This document shows positions 29,387 through 39,602 of a stretch of 64,000 bases of DNA, piece by piece. A model generated the notes under the pieces. The model had not been told where the DNA came from. It searched no databases and worked only from the letters and a program-made list of their open reading frames with translations. The stretch spans positions 62,001 through 126,000 of the forward strand of contig NZ_CP092587.1 of the NCBI RefSeq assembly GCF_023920225.1, given 5' to 3'. The DNA comes from Vibrio gazogenes. GTDB taxonomy: Bacteria; Pseudomonadota; Gammaproteobacteria; Enterobacterales; Vibrionaceae. A program made the translations under genes and the position numbers. Every line of letters starts with the position of its first letter. The first letter of the stretch is position 1.

Positions 29387-30739
29387 TTACATCGTAACGA
29401 ACTCTTCCGAGCCGGTCGGGTGAATTGCCACAACAGCATCGAAGTCTGCTTTGGTTGCACCCATCTTCATTGCGACCGCGAAGCCCTGAATCATTTCATC
29501 GACAGTGAAGCCAATGCCATGCAGGCCGACCACTTTCTCGTCCGGGCCAACGCAGACAAGCTTCATTCGGCATGGCTGACGGTGTTGGGTTACTGCCGTG
29601 TACATTGCTGTAAAACTGGATTGGTAGACTTTGACATTGTCTTCACCAAACTTAGCAATGGCTTCCGGTTCGGTCAGACCGATGGTGCCGATTGGCGGGT
29701 GACTAAAGACCACGGTCGGGACCAGATTGTAGTCCATTTTTGCATCGGGTTTATGGTTGAACAGGCGTTCAGATAACTGACGTCCGGCTTTGACCGCAAC
29801 CGGTGTGAGCTCGATGCCACCTGCCATAATATCACCGACACAATAAATACCGGTGACATTGGTTTGCTGGTATTCATCGACTTTGATATAGCCTTTTTCA
29901 TCGGTCGCAACGCCGGTGGCTGCCAAATTGATCGCATCCGTTGCCGGATGACGACCAATTGCCCAGATGACTTGGTCGACATTCTGCTGGGCGCCGTTTT
30001 CCAGATGGAGGGTCAAACTGCCATCCGCTTCTTTGATGATCGATTTCGGAACGGAATGCGTATGCAGCGTCGGCCCTTCTGCGGCCATCACTTCCATCAG
30101 CGTTTCAATCACCATCGGATCAAAGCTACGCAGTGGGGACTCTTTACGGCAGAACAAGTGGGTTTCTGTGCCTAACGCATTGAGTACACCGGCAATCTCA
30201 ACGGCAATGTAGCCGGCCCCGATGACTGCGACACGTTTGGGTTGTGCCTGCAAATCAAAAAATCCATTAGAGTCAATACCGTACTCAGCGCCCGGAATCG
30301 CAGGGATTGTCGGACGACCACCAACGGCGATCAGGATATGATCAGCCGTGTAATGTTCACCGTTGACTTCAACGGTTTTGGCATCGATAAATTTGGCAAA
30401 CCCGCGAATCACTTCGACTTTGTTATTTCCCAAAACGCGATCATAAGATTGATGGATCCGGCCGATGTAAGCCTGACGGCTTTCAACTAATTTTGACCAG
30501 TCAAAACCATTTAACTGGGCATCGAAACCATAGTCTTTGGCATACAGATGAATGGCTTCCGCAATCTGAGCGCCATGCCACATAACTTTTTTCGGCACAC
30601 AGCCGACGTTGACACAAGTACCGCCTAAATCTTTGGCTTCGATCAGCGCGACTTTCGCGCCATATCTTGCTGCACGGTTGGCTGATGCGATACCGCCACT
30701 GCCACCACCGATACAGATATAATCAAAATGTGTTGCCAT
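29387..30739 (-). CDS. gor: Glutathione-disulfide reductase
   Basis: A 450-residue flavoenzyme that reduces glutathione disulfide with NADPH. FAD-binding [14 protein letters not shown] at residues 11-24, redox-active disulfide [13 protein letters not shown] (Cys42/Cys47), NADPH-binding [11 protein letters not shown] and the C-terminal [11 protein letters not shown] with the catalytic His and Glu. The length equals E. coli Gor. It is followed on the same strand (upstream) by rlmJ 60 bp away, so the two may share a transcript. Confidence 0.97.
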   Translation of the reverse strand: MATHFDYICIGGGSGGIASANRAARYGAKVALIEAKDLGGTCVNVGCVPKKVMWHGAQIAEAIHLYAKDYGFDAQLNGFDWSKLVESRQAYIGRIHQSYDRVLGNNKVEVIRGFAKFIDAKTVEVNGEHYTADHILIAVGGRPTIPAIPGAEYGIDSNGFFDLQAQPKRVAVIGAGYIAVEIAGVLNALGTETHLFCRKESPLRSFDPMVIETLMEVMAAEGPTLHTHSVPKSIIKEADGSLTLHLENGAQQNVDQVIWAIGRHPATDAINLAATGVATDEKGYIKVDEYQQTNVTGIYCVGDIMAGGIELTPVAVKAGRQLSERLFNHKPDAKMDYNLVPTVVFSHPPIGTIGLTEPEAIAKFGEDNVKVYQSSFTAMYTAVTQHRQPCRMKLVCVGPDEKVVGLHGIGFTVDEMIQGFAVAMKMGATKADFDAVVAIHPTGSEEFVTM

Positions 30740-30799
30740 TACTTTCTCCGTTATTCTAAGTCTGTCTATGTCTGGGTTCGTTTGCCGGGAGACTCGTTT

Positions 30800-31639
30800 C
30801 TATTCAGGAACAACCCACCGGAGGGTTGTATGTCCGCTTTCCGGTGCGATAACCGATTGCAGATACGGTAAAATCTCTTGCATCTGACTTTCCAGTGTCC
30901 AAGGGGGATTGATGACAATCATACCGGATGCGGTCATCCCTCTCTCGTTGCTGTCGGGGGCTACACCCAGCTCAATCTGCAGGATTTTACGAATTCCCAG
31001 TGATTCGAATTCCGCCAGCATATCATCTATATTGTCCCGGTAAACCACCGGATACCAAATCGCATAAATGCCGGTAGCCCAACGTTTATAGCTCTGGGCG
31101 ATTGCTTTAACGACATCCTGATATTCATGCGCCAGTTCATAAGGCGGATCGATCAGTACCAGTCCGCGCCGTTCTTTGGGCGGTAAGCTGGCTTTGAGGC
31201 AGCGAAAACCGTCGTCCTGATAGATTTTGACTTGCGAATCGCGCGCAAATTCTTGTTGGAGCAGCGGATAATCACTCGGATGAAGTTCTGTCAGCACCAT
31301 ACGATCCTGCGCTCTCAAATGCGCTTTGGCGACTCGGGGGGAGCCGGGATAGTAGCGCAGCGCATCTGATGAATTGAGTGTTTGAATGGCGGCCAGATAG
31401 CTTTCCAAAGCTTGAGGTTTCTGTGATTGTTGCCAGATTCGGCTAATGCCCTGTTTGTATTCGCCGGTTTTTTCTGACCATTCGTGGGTGAGATCGTACC
31501 GTCCGGCACCCGAATGGGTATCGTGGTAGACGAAAGGCTTATCTTTCTTTTGCAGCGCAGTCAGAATCAGGCTCTGTACCGTATGCTTAAGGACATCGGC
31601 ATGATTGCCTGCATGAAAACTGTGGCGGTAACTTAACAA
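30800..31639 (-). CDS. rlmJ: RlmJ, 23S rRNA (adenine-2030-N6)-methyltransferase
   Basis: A 279-residue methyltransferase of the YhiR/RlmJ family. It opens MLSYRHSFHAGNHADVLKHT, the family hallmark. The catalytic motif is LIDPPYE (about residue 163). It modifies A2030 of 23S rRNA; the enzyme uses S-adenosylmethionine. The length matches the E. coli protein (280). It lies 60 bp before gor, a pairing that is also seen in other gammaproteobacteria. Confidence 0.95.
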   Translation of the reverse strand: MLSYRHSFHAGNHADVLKHTVQSLILTALQKKDKPFVYHDTHSGAGRYDLTHEWSEKTGEYKQGISRIWQQSQKPQALESYLAAIQTLNSSDALRYYPGSPRVAKAHLRAQDRMVLTELHPSDYPLLQQEFARDSQVKIYQDDGFRCLKASLPPKERRGLVLIDPPYELAHEYQDVVKAIAQSYKRWATGIYAIWYPVVYRDNIDDMLAEFESLGIRKILQIELGVAPDSNERGMTASGMIVINPPWTLESQMQEILPYLQSVIAPESGHTTLRWVVPE

Positions 31640-31848
31640 AGTGTGCTCCCCGAACCGAATGATGTGGATAAATACAGAATAGCTGCGATTATACGTGAAG
31701 ATAGATTCGTTGTGATGATCTGTTGCTATTGAAAATCGTAGAATCTACCTATATTTACTATTTGTAATGTCTATTGGCTTTCAGATGCCGTTTCAGCGAG
31801 AATCATCTGTCTGTGTGCCCGATGCTTTCAAAATAAAAGGAATCGTTT

Positions 31849-33891
31849 ATGTCGAACCCACTGCTCACCTTTACGGACCTGCCGCCGTTTTCTCAGATTC
31901 AACCTGAGCATATTAAACCGGCGATCGAACAGGCAATTGCCAACTGTCGGAGCAAAATTGAAGCCGTGCTCGAAGGCAATACTCAGCCGAGCTGGGATAA
32001 CCTGATTGCCCCGATTGAAGAGGTCGATGATCATTTAAGCCGGATCTGGTCACCGATCAGTCACATGAATTCTGTGGTGAACAGTGAAGCATTGCGGGAA
32101 GCGTACGAAAGTTGTCTGCCACTTTTGTCTGAATACGGGACTTGGGTCGGACAGCATAAAGGGCTATTTGAAGCGTATCAGAAAATTCGTGGGAGCGAAG
32201 CTTATCAATCTCTGTCTCAAGCCCAGCAAAAAACGATTCGGGATGCCTTAAGAGATTTTGAACTGTCTGGTATTGGCCTGCCGCTGGCCGAACAGAAACG
32301 CTATGGCGAAATCAGTAAACGCATGTCTGAATTAGGCTCAAAGTTCTCTAACAATGTGCTCGATGCCACCATGGGCTGGACCAAGCATATCACCGATGAG
32401 AGCGAATTGTCCGGCTTGCCGGAGAGTGCTTTGGCTGCGGCCAAAGCGACTGCTGAAGCGAAAGGGAAGGAGGGGTATCTGCTCACGCTGGAGATGCCGT
32501 CTTACTTACCTGTCATGACCTATTGTGATAATCAGGCACTGCGTCAGGAAATGTATGAAGCCTACGTGACCCGGGCATCTGATCGTGGGCCAAATGCCGG
32601 TCAGTGGGACAACAGCGACATTATCGCGGAGCAACTCAAACTCCGACATGAAATCGCCAAAATACTCGGTTTTAATTGTTTCAGTGAAAAGTCATTGGCG
32701 ACCAAAATGGCTGAGTCTCCGGAACAGGTTCTGACTTTCCTCAATGATTTGGCGAAACGCGCCAAGCCACAGGGTGAAAAAGAGGTACAAGCACTGCGTG
32801 ACTTTGCGCAAGAGAACTTCGGTGTTGATGAACTGGCATTGTGGGATATTGCTTATTTCAGTGAAAAACAGAAACAGCATTTGTTCCAGATTTCTGATGA
32901 AGAACTGCGCCCTTATTTCCCAGAGTCCAAAGTCATCAGCGGATTATTTGAAGTGATCCACCGTGTCTTTGGTATGACTGTACAGGCGCGTGAAGGCGTT
33001 GATACCTGGCATGAATCGGTCCGTTTTTTCGATATCTTCGACCAGAATCAGCAGTTGCGCGGTAGCTTCTATCTGGATCTGTATGCCCGTGAACACAAAC
33101 GTGGCGGTGCATGGATGGATGATTGCCGGGGACGTCGGGTGACATTATCCGGTGAGTTACAGTCACCGGTGGCTTACCTGACCTGTAACTTTAATAAACC
33201 GGTCGGTGGCAAACCTGCGCTGTTTACCCACGATGAGGTTGTGACGCTGTTCCACGAATTTGGTCACGGTATCCATCATATGCTGACGCAGGTTGATGTC
33301 GGTGCGGTTGCTGGGATCAACGGTGTGCCGTGGGATGCTGTTGAATTACCGAGCCAGTTTTTGGAGAACTGGTGCTGGGAAGAAGAAGCGTTGGCGTTCA
33401 TTTCCGGTCACTATGAAACCGGTGAACCGTTGCCCAAAGCGATGTTAGAGAAAATGCTGGCAGCGAAAAACTTTCAGTCGGCAATGTTTATTTTGCGTCA
33501 GCTTGAATTCGGACTGTTCGATTTCACCCTGCACACCAACTATGACCCGGAAATCGGTCCGCGGGTTCTGGAGACGTTAGCGGAAGTGAAAGCAAAAGTT
33601 GCGGTGTTGCCAAGTCTGGAGTGGAACCGCTTCTCTCACAGCTTCAGTCATATCTTTGCCGGAGGCTACAGTGCGGGTTATTACAGCTATCTGTGGGCAG
33701 AATTACTCTCGTCCGATGCGTTCTCTCGTTTTGAAGAAGAAGGGATTTTCAATCCGGAAACCGGACAGCGTTTCCTGAAAAACATTCTGGAAATGGGTGG
33801 GAGTGAAGAGCCCATGGAACTGTTCAAACGTTTCCGTGGCCGTGAACCACAAATTGATGCACTGCTGCGTCATTGTGGCATTGCTGCTTAA
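31849..33891 (+). CDS. prlC: Oligopeptidase A (M3 metallopeptidase)
   Basis: A 680-residue cytoplasmic zinc peptidase. The active site HEFGHGIHH lies at residues 469-477, and the third zinc ligand is in ELPSQFLENW (about residues 497-506). It degrades short peptides, including cleaved signal peptides. The start (MSNPLLTFTDLPPF) matches the E. coli protein (680 residues), with AAAAGGAAT upstream. It is divergent from rlmJ and has its own terminator. Confidence 0.97.
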   Translation: MSNPLLTFTDLPPFSQIQPEHIKPAIEQAIANCRSKIEAVLEGNTQPSWDNLIAPIEEVDDHLSRIWSPISHMNSVVNSEALREAYESCLPLLSEYGTWVGQHKGLFEAYQKIRGSEAYQSLSQAQQKTIRDALRDFELSGIGLPLAEQKRYGEISKRMSELGSKFSNNVLDATMGWTKHITDESELSGLPESALAAAKATAEAKGKEGYLLTLEMPSYLPVMTYCDNQALRQEMYEAYVTRASDRGPNAGQWDNSDIIAEQLKLRHEIAKILGFNCFSEKSLATKMAESPEQVLTFLNDLAKRAKPQGEKEVQALRDFAQENFGVDELALWDIAYFSEKQKQHLFQISDEELRPYFPESKVISGLFEVIHRVFGMTVQAREGVDTWHESVRFFDIFDQNQQLRGSFYLDLYAREHKRGGAWMDDCRGRRVTLSGELQSPVAYLTCNFNKPVGGKPALFTHDEVVTLFHEFGHGIHHMLTQVDVGAVAGINGVPWDAVELPSQFLENWCWEEEALAFISGHYETGEPLPKAMLEKMLAAKNFQSAMFILRQLEFGLFDFTLHTNYDPEIGPRVLETLAEVKAKVAVLPSLEWNRFSHSFSHIFAGGYSAGYYSYLWAELLSSDAFSRFEEEGIFNPETGQRFLKNILEMGGSEEPMELFKRFRGREPQIDALLRHCGIAA

Positions 33892-33913
33892 CGATTCTTC
33901 TTGATATGCAAAT

Positions 33914-33945
33914 AAAAAAGCCCTGTGAGCAATCACAGGGCTTTA
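33914..33945 (+). terminator. rho-independent terminator of prlC
   Basis: AGCCCTGTGA and TCACAGGGCT pair around GCAA, followed by TTAT and preceded by an A run; it can act in both directions. Confidence 0.85.
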
Positions 33946-34005
33946 TACTTATTGGTTAACTTCTTATTGGTTAACGACATCATTGGCTAACTACATCGGG
34001 CAACG

Positions 34006-34040
34006 ATAAAAACACCGTGATATCACCTATCACGGTGTGT
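34006..34040 (-). terminator. rho-independent terminator of the PAP2 phosphatase gene
   Basis: ACACCGTGATA (34012-34022) pairs with TATCACGGTGT (34029-34039). On the minus strand the stem is followed by a T run (A run at 34007-34012). It lies just past the stop of the phosphatase gene. Confidence 0.85.
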
Positions 34041-34045
34041 CGTTA

Positions 34046-36400
34046 TTAAGCTTGCGGAGAAACGGTGACGGTTGCTCCGGTCGTTGAGTAGTCAATGCTC
34101 ACCTGATAAGCCTTCCCATTGGTATCCGTCGCCGTCACTTTCTGGAAGGTCCCTTCCAGATGGTTGGATGACAGCACGGTGTAGGTTGTTGCTGTTGTCA
34201 GTGTCGGGACGTTAAGCGTGAGCTGGTTTGCCGTTCCGATCAGGTAAATACCATTGGATGCATTCAGACGCGCGTTTTTGGTCAGATCTAGCTCTAACTT
34301 TCCGTCGGCCTGAACGAAGTCAGAGACAGTTAGCATGCCTTGAGTACGATCTGAGGTACCGGCTTTGATTGCCACCCCAACGGTGCCACCCTGTTGATAT
34401 AAGGTATTCGAACCAAATGCTGTGGCAGATGTTCCGACCAAAAATCCGGCATTAACCAGTGTTCCGCCCCGATAAGTATTTTGCCCTTCCAAGTATAAAG
34501 AGCCTGTGCCGCTTTTGGTCAGACGGCCCTCACCTGAAATATCGTTCCACCAGTGATCTTCTGCGTTAAATCCACCTTTTGCCGCATCCATAAACACAGT
34601 CGTATTGATATTGAAAGCACCGTAACCGTCAGCCGCATCAACCAGATTCAGGCGTCCCCATCCGCGTGATTTATTAATCACCGGATAATTTGAATCGATT
34701 TCAGTGGTTGCCAGCACGACACGACGCTGATTGCTATCTAGATAAGGGAAGCGGGTTTCCAGTAACGCTTCGGCACCTTTCGGCACTTCAGGCGCAAGTT
34801 TCGGTTCATTGAGTGGGCTGAAACCATAGGTCATATAAGCTTTGTAGCGGGCTTTCATGGCTGCATGGTCGGCATAACGATCCGTTTTGCTACATGGCTT
34901 TTCTACATCGGTTGTACAGTGTGCGTAGTCATAAATACTATCATAACCAGCCGTAGTTGCTTTGGTCATAAAGTAGCTGTTGGCCTGACTGTAAGCGTTG
35001 CTGGCCGTGGTTGCATTATTGGGATCGGTCAGTGTAGCCGCTGTTATCGCCGTTGCCATAATCCGGCCGCCAATCACATCTAACGGGGAGTGCATACCGG
35101 CTACAATCCGGTTTTGCCCGAGATCTCCGGCACGAGCCACCATTTCAGCAAAACGCTCCGGAATGGCGTAAGCGTAGCCTAGACCTCGGTCAAATGCTTC
35201 TGCCGTATGACCACTCGGGAACGCACCGTCTTTTGCCCGGCTGGAAAACGTCTCGGTTGCCAGCGGAGAAGCATTGAAATCATAGCCCTCACTGTAGCCG
35301 CCTCCGCTTTTTTCACGGTAAGTGGTCCGGGCGGCACAAATCAGGCCGGACATGGGGGTAACAATTGGATTCGCCGGACGTTCGTAGTATTTGTCCGTGT
35401 CTGTTGTCCCGTCCGGATTGAGACAGGTGACACGATCTAACTTGCTTAAGTCAGTGATGGTGCTGTAAACCGATTTAGATGGATCATTAAATTCAGCTAC
35501 ATCGTAGTTATCTTTGCTAATGCGCCACGGACGAGGGGATGCAAAATGATATTTTGGCGCTTGGCTGGATGCTCCGTGAGAAGCTATCGCATTGAGTAAA
35601 TCGACCACATTGCTTAGTGCCGTTGGGCTGCCACCGTCTGTCGTGGTGCCGTATCCGGTTTGGATATGAGTGGCGAGTTTTTTGTTGAGGCCTTTATTAT
35701 AAGTTGCTGTGGTGACATCAACGGTCGTCACGTTGTTGCTATTGTCTGTCAGCGTTACATCGTTATTGCTGTCCGTCCCGTAGGATGAGTGAGAGTTGGC
35801 TCCGGTGCGGTAATCTTCGGTGAGCGGTCCCAAACCATCGTTGAGACTAAAACCTTTATCCCGCTGGTCATCCAGATAGGCGAAGACCAGAGCAGCTTTG
35901 TTATTGCGGTCAACATCTGGCTTTGATTGGCCGGGGCGAGTCAGCGTTGTGACGTAATCAAAGTTTTCTTTCCAGATCGCCATGTCGCGGATGACATCAT
36001 TGGAGAAGTTAAACGGAATCGCCAGTGTCGTACTGGTTGAGCCCCCTCCCGCCACACCGCTGTTGCCATTGACGGCATTCAGCGTATTGGAACCATTACT
36101 GGCCCAGGTATCGTCACCGGCATACCAGATATCATCAAAGCCACTCAAAATCTGAATAATCGGGTTTGAATCCGGATCAAGGGCCACTGTATTTTTGGTG
36201 TCGTTGGTGGTTGGGATATCACCATCAACAACCGCAATATTGGTACCGCTTAATACCGGTTCGCTGATGATCAAACTCCCCGATTTTCCTGTCGGAATCC
36301 CTGGGTTGGTATACGTTTTATCGGAGTGATTACATGCGGTCAAAGCCAGTGTGATAGCTGACAATGCCAGATATCGGGTATGAGATTTATCATTGAACAT
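34046..36400 (-). CDS. Lipoprotein phosphatase of the PAP2 family with an autotransporter-type beta-repeat tail
   Basis: A 784-residue protein. The N-terminus is a lipoprotein signal (LALSAITLALTAC, lipid Cys23). The three PAP2/acid-phosphatase motifs are present: KYHFASPRP (about 281-290), PSGHT with the catalytic His (about 393-397), and NRIVAGMHSPLDVIGG (about 428-443). Residues about 620-665 are an autotransporter-associated beta-strand repeat (GTGSLYLEGQNTYRGGTLVNAG), and the C-terminus is beta-rich without a barrel. The start at 36400 is preferred to 36442: AAGGA lies upstream and the lipobox is then correctly placed. Its substrate is unknown; family members cleave phosphomonoesters, and some bind vanadate. 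Confidence 0.82.
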   Translation of the reverse strand: MFNDKSHTRYLALSAITLALTACNHSDKTYTNPGIPTGKSGSLIISEPVLSGTNIAVVDGDIPTTNDTKNTVALDPDSNPIIQILSGFDDIWYAGDDTWASNGSNTLNAVNGNSGVAGGGSTSTTLAIPFNFSNDVIRDMAIWKENFDYVTTLTRPGQSKPDVDRNNKAALVFAYLDDQRDKGFSLNDGLGPLTEDYRTGANSHSSYGTDSNNDVTLTDNSNNVTTVDVTTATYNKGLNKKLATHIQTGYGTTTDGGSPTALSNVVDLLNAIASHGASSQAPKYHFASPRPWRISKDNYDVAEFNDPSKSVYSTITDLSKLDRVTCLNPDGTTDTDKYYERPANPIVTPMSGLICAARTTYREKSGGGYSEGYDFNASPLATETFSSRAKDGAFPSGHTAEAFDRGLGYAYAIPERFAEMVARAGDLGQNRIVAGMHSPLDVIGGRIMATAITAATLTDPNNATTASNAYSQANSYFMTKATTAGYDSIYDYAHCTTDVEKPCSKTDRYADHAAMKARYKAYMTYGFSPLNEPKLAPEVPKGAEALLETRFPYLDSNQRRVVLATTEIDSNYPVINKSRGWGRLNLVDAADGYGAFNINTTVFMDAAKGGFNAEDHWWNDISGEGRLTKSGTGSLYLEGQNTYRGGTLVNAGFLVGTSATAFGSNTLYQQGGTVGVAIKAGTSDRTQGMLTVSDFVQADGKLELDLTKNARLNASNGIYLIGTANQLTLNVPTLTTATTYTVLSSNHLEGTFQKVTATDTNGKAYQVSIDYSTTGATVTVSPQA

Positions 36401-36674
36401 GAGAGGTATCCTTACTCTTAATTTAAGCGGCGTGATCCCCACAACCTGGAAATTGTGTCAGGAAAAGAGGGGGGCCGCGTTATATCGGGAACAAATAACA
36501 CGCTGAGAACTTTCATTTTGAATTCAGCAAATTAGCATTGATATATGAATCAATTGTGACGTTTGTATGATGTATTGATGGCCGTGTCGGTGTGGTAAGA
36601 AACGGGTGTGATAGTACAAAGATCACAAAGACAGGCGAGCATTTGATGTCCATTTATGGTTATAATCGACACCC

Positions 36675-36690
36675 ATGTATAAATAGCCAG
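36675..36690. promoter_or_regulatory. Possible LexA (SOS) box upstream of uvrD
   Basis: ATGTATAAATAGCCAG matches 13 of 16 positions of the SOS box that I recall for E. coli uvrD (CTGTATATATACCCAG). It ends 10 bp before the start codon. The first half-site CTGT is imperfect (ATGT), so binding would be weak. Confidence 0.45.
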
Positions 36691-36700
36691 TGATGTCACC

Positions 36701-38875
36701 ATGATGGATCCCTCTCTCTTAATCGACGGTTTAAACGATAAACAGCGGGAAGCTGTTGCAGCCCCTTTGCAGAATTTATTGGTACTAGCCGGTGCTGGGA
36801 GTGGTAAAACCCGGGTATTGGTCCATCGCATTGCCTGGCTGATGACCGTTGAAGAAGCCTCACCGTTTTCGATCATGTCAGTGACATTCACCAATAAGGC
36901 GGCTGCCGAGATGCGTGGCCGGATTGAAGCACTGATGATGGGGAGTGCCTCGGGGATGTGGAACGGTACTTTTCACGGTATCTGCCATCGCATCTTGCGC
37001 GCCCACTATCTGGACGCCAAATTACCGGAAGATTTTCAGATTATTGATTCTGAAGATCAGCTGCGTTTAATACGCCGGCTAATCAAAGCGCAGAACTTGG
37101 ATGAAAAACAGTGGCCGGCCCGTCAGGTTTGCTGGTGGATTAACGGTAAGAAAGATGAGGGGGTTCGGCCGCAGCATATCGATACCTATCATGATCCGGT
37201 GACCACGACTTATCTTCGCTTATACCAGACTTATCAGGAGGCCTGTGACCGTGCCGGTTTGGTCGATTTCGCCGAAATTCTGCTCAGAACGCAGGAGTTG
37301 CTGCGGGAGAATCAGTTTATCCGCGAGCATTATCAGGCCCGTTTTAAACATATTCTGGTGGATGAGTTTCAGGATACCAACAATATTCAGTACGCTTGGC
37401 TCCGGCTGATGGCTGGCCCCGATTGTCATGTCATGATTGTCGGTGATGATGACCAGTCGATTTATGGCTGGCGAGGCGCCAAGGTTGAAAATATCGAGAA
37501 ATTTGCGCAAGAGTTTTCGGCAGTCAACACGATCCGGCTCGAACAGAACTATCGTTCTACCCAAACGATTCTGGAAGCCGCGAATACACTGATTGCCAAT
37601 AACACCGAACGGATGGGAAAAAACCTATGGACGGAAGGACAGAAGGGCGAATCTATTTCGGTGTACTCAGCTTATAACGAGCTGGATGAAGCGCGTTTTG
37701 TGGTCAACAAGATTAAGATGTGGCAGGACGAAGGCGGCGCATTGCAGGATAGCGCCTTGCTTTACCGGAACAATGCTCAGTCGCGGGTGCTGGAAGAAGC
37801 GTTGATTCAAGCTGGGCTGCCTTATCGGATCTACGGCGGGATGCGATTCTTCGAACGACAAGAAATTAAAGATGCGCTGTGCTATTTACGTCTGATTTCA
37901 AACCGCAATGATGATGCTGCATTTGAGCGCGTAGTGAATACTCCGACGCGCGGGTTGGGCGATAAAACGCTGGAAACCGTACGTTTCGCAGCCCGTGAGC
38001 GCGGTTGTACGATGTGGCAGGCGAGTGTTCAGTTATTAGAAGAAAAAGTGCTGGTGGGTCGTGCCGGTGGTGCAATGAGCCGCTTCGTCGAATTAATCAA
38101 TGCACTGGAAGATGATACGTTTGAGATGCAGTTGCACCGTCAGACTGACCATGTGATTAAAGCCTCTGGTTTGTATGCGATGTATGAGCAAGAAAAAGGT
38201 GAGAAGTCAAAAGCCCGCTTGGAAAACTTGGAAGAGCTGGTCACCGCGACGCGTCAATTTGAAAAGCCGGAAGAAGCTGAAGAGATGAGCATGTTGACGG
38301 CATTTCTGACGCATGCTGCACTGGAATCCGGAGAAGGACAGGCCGATGAATTTGATGATGCCGTGCAACTGATGACGTTGCACAGTGCTAAAGGCTTGGA
38401 GTTTCCGTTGGTATTCATGGTTGGTGTCGAAGAGGGGATGTTCCCGAGCCTAATGTCGGTGGAAGAAGCCGGTCGGCTGGAAGAAGAGCGGCGTCTCTGC
38501 TACGTCGGGATGACCCGGGCGATGAAGAAACTCTATATGACTTATGCGGAAATGCGGCGTTTATACGGGCAGGATAAATATCACAAACCATCACGTTTTA
38601 TTCGCGAATTGCCGGAAGGGTGCCTCGATGAAGTGCGGATGAAAGCTCAGGTCAGCCGCCCGACCAGTACCGGCCGATTCAGCCAGAAAGTGGTCAAAGA
38701 GAGCTTCAATGAAACCGGATTTAGTCTGGGTAGTCGGGTAAAACACCCGAAATTCGGTGAAGGTACCATTATTAATTTTGAAGGGGCAGGGGCACAAAGT
38801 CGGGTACAGGTCGCGTTTAACGGGGAAGGCATCAAATGGCTGGTAACCGCCTATGCCAAGCTGGAATCCTTATAA
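36701..38875 (+). CDS. uvrD: DNA helicase II, UvrD
   Basis: A 724-residue SF1A helicase of nucleotide excision and mismatch repair. Seen: N-terminal LIDGLNDKQREAVAAP, Walker [13 protein letters not shown] (about residue 28-39), [55 protein letters not shown] and VGMTRAMKKL. The C-terminal Tudor-like part GSRVKHPKFGEGTIINFEG is typical of UvrD and absent from Rep. The length is close to E. coli UvrD (720). Two ATGs in a row (36701 and 36704) could both serve. Confidence 0.97.
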   Translation: MMDPSLLIDGLNDKQREAVAAPLQNLLVLAGAGSGKTRVLVHRIAWLMTVEEASPFSIMSVTFTNKAAAEMRGRIEALMMGSASGMWNGTFHGICHRILRAHYLDAKLPEDFQIIDSEDQLRLIRRLIKAQNLDEKQWPARQVCWWINGKKDEGVRPQHIDTYHDPVTTTYLRLYQTYQEACDRAGLVDFAEILLRTQELLRENQFIREHYQARFKHILVDEFQDTNNIQYAWLRLMAGPDCHVMIVGDDDQSIYGWRGAKVENIEKFAQEFSAVNTIRLEQNYRSTQTILEAANTLIANNTERMGKNLWTEGQKGESISVYSAYNELDEARFVVNKIKMWQDEGGALQDSALLYRNNAQSRVLEEALIQAGLPYRIYGGMRFFERQEIKDALCYLRLISNRNDDAAFERVVNTPTRGLGDKTLETVRFAARERGCTMWQASVQLLEEKVLVGRAGGAMSRFVELINALEDDTFEMQLHRQTDHVIKASGLYAMYEQEKGEKSKARLENLEELVTATRQFEKPEEAEEMSMLTAFLTHAALESGEGQADEFDDAVQLMTLHSAKGLEFPLVFMVGVEEGMFPSLMSVEEAGRLEEERRLCYVGMTRAMKKLYMTYAEMRRLYGQDKYHKPSRFIRELPEGCLDEVRMKAQVSRPTSTGRFSQKVVKESFNETGFSLGSRVKHPKFGEGTIINFEGAGAQSRVQVAFNGEGIKWLVTAYAKLESL

Positions 38876-38895
38876 TTTAACTGCCGAACAGGATA

Positions 38896-39219
38896 ATGGT
38901 GATGCATCCGATTCCAACCCAAATCACATTTTTTGAGTTTCTGACCCCTTTTGTGGCTGAGGGGTTAAAAACGATCACGATCCGAGATCAATCTGAAAGC
39001 CATTATGTGGTCGGCTCGCAGGTTGAGGTGTTCACTCTGGAAACCCATCAAAAGGTGTGTGACATTGAAATTGTTGCGGTTGAGCCGCTCCGGTTTGATG
39101 AGATCAATCAAGACCATGCCCGGCAGGAGTATCTGGAATTACCGGCACTGAAAGCACTGATCCGAGAAGTTTACCCTGAAACGGATGAGCTGTTTGTGAT
39201 TACATTTAAGCGATTGTAA
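38896..39219 (+). CDS. yqfB: YqfB, N4-acetylcytidine amidohydrolase (ASCH domain)
   Basis: A 107-residue ASCH-fold enzyme. The Lys in GLKTITIRDQSES (about residue 25) and the Glu in the C-terminal half are the family's catalytic type. YqfB of E. coli hydrolyses N4-acetylcytidine to cytidine and acetate. The gene starts only 20 bp after uvrD, so it may be co-transcribed. Its start has two choices (ATG 38896 and ATG 38902). Confidence 0.88.
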   Translation: MVMHPIPTQITFFEFLTPFVAEGLKTITIRDQSESHYVVGSQVEVFTLETHQKVCDIEIVAVEPLRFDEINQDHARQEYLELPALKALIREVYPETDELFVITFKRL

Positions 39220-39245
39220 TCTCAAATTATATTCATTTTATCCTT

Positions 39246-39290
39246 CAGCAATCATTGACGCAGTGTGCGTGAGTCGATTGTTTTTTATTC
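39246..39290 (+). terminator. Probable terminator of uvrD-yqfB
   Basis: CAATCATTGACGCA and TGCGTGAGTCGATTG can form an imperfect stem followed by TTTTTTATTCTTTTT. The stem has mismatches, but the T tract is long. Confidence 0.6.
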
Positions 39291-39602
39291 TTTTTCTCTC
39301 TTGGAAGTGTTTTGTTTTGACCCCATATTTAAAAACGGAAGGTGTCAAAGCCGTTTGTCATGCTCGGAGAACAGCGACCAGCGCGAAGCAGAATAAGCTT
39401 TGATACCCGCAAAATAATTCAGTGCTCTTCGTGAGCTTATTGTTGGTCATCGTGAGGTAAATGCTATGCATCGTTGCTCATCAATCAAGTTTTCAATCGC
39501 TGAGTCCGGGTATTTACGAGGAATGCGTTCGACGCATCAGTGGCCGGCAGCAATGACTTTCCCTCATTTCCCGGGAGGAAAACTATTCTCTATTGATAAT
39601 CA

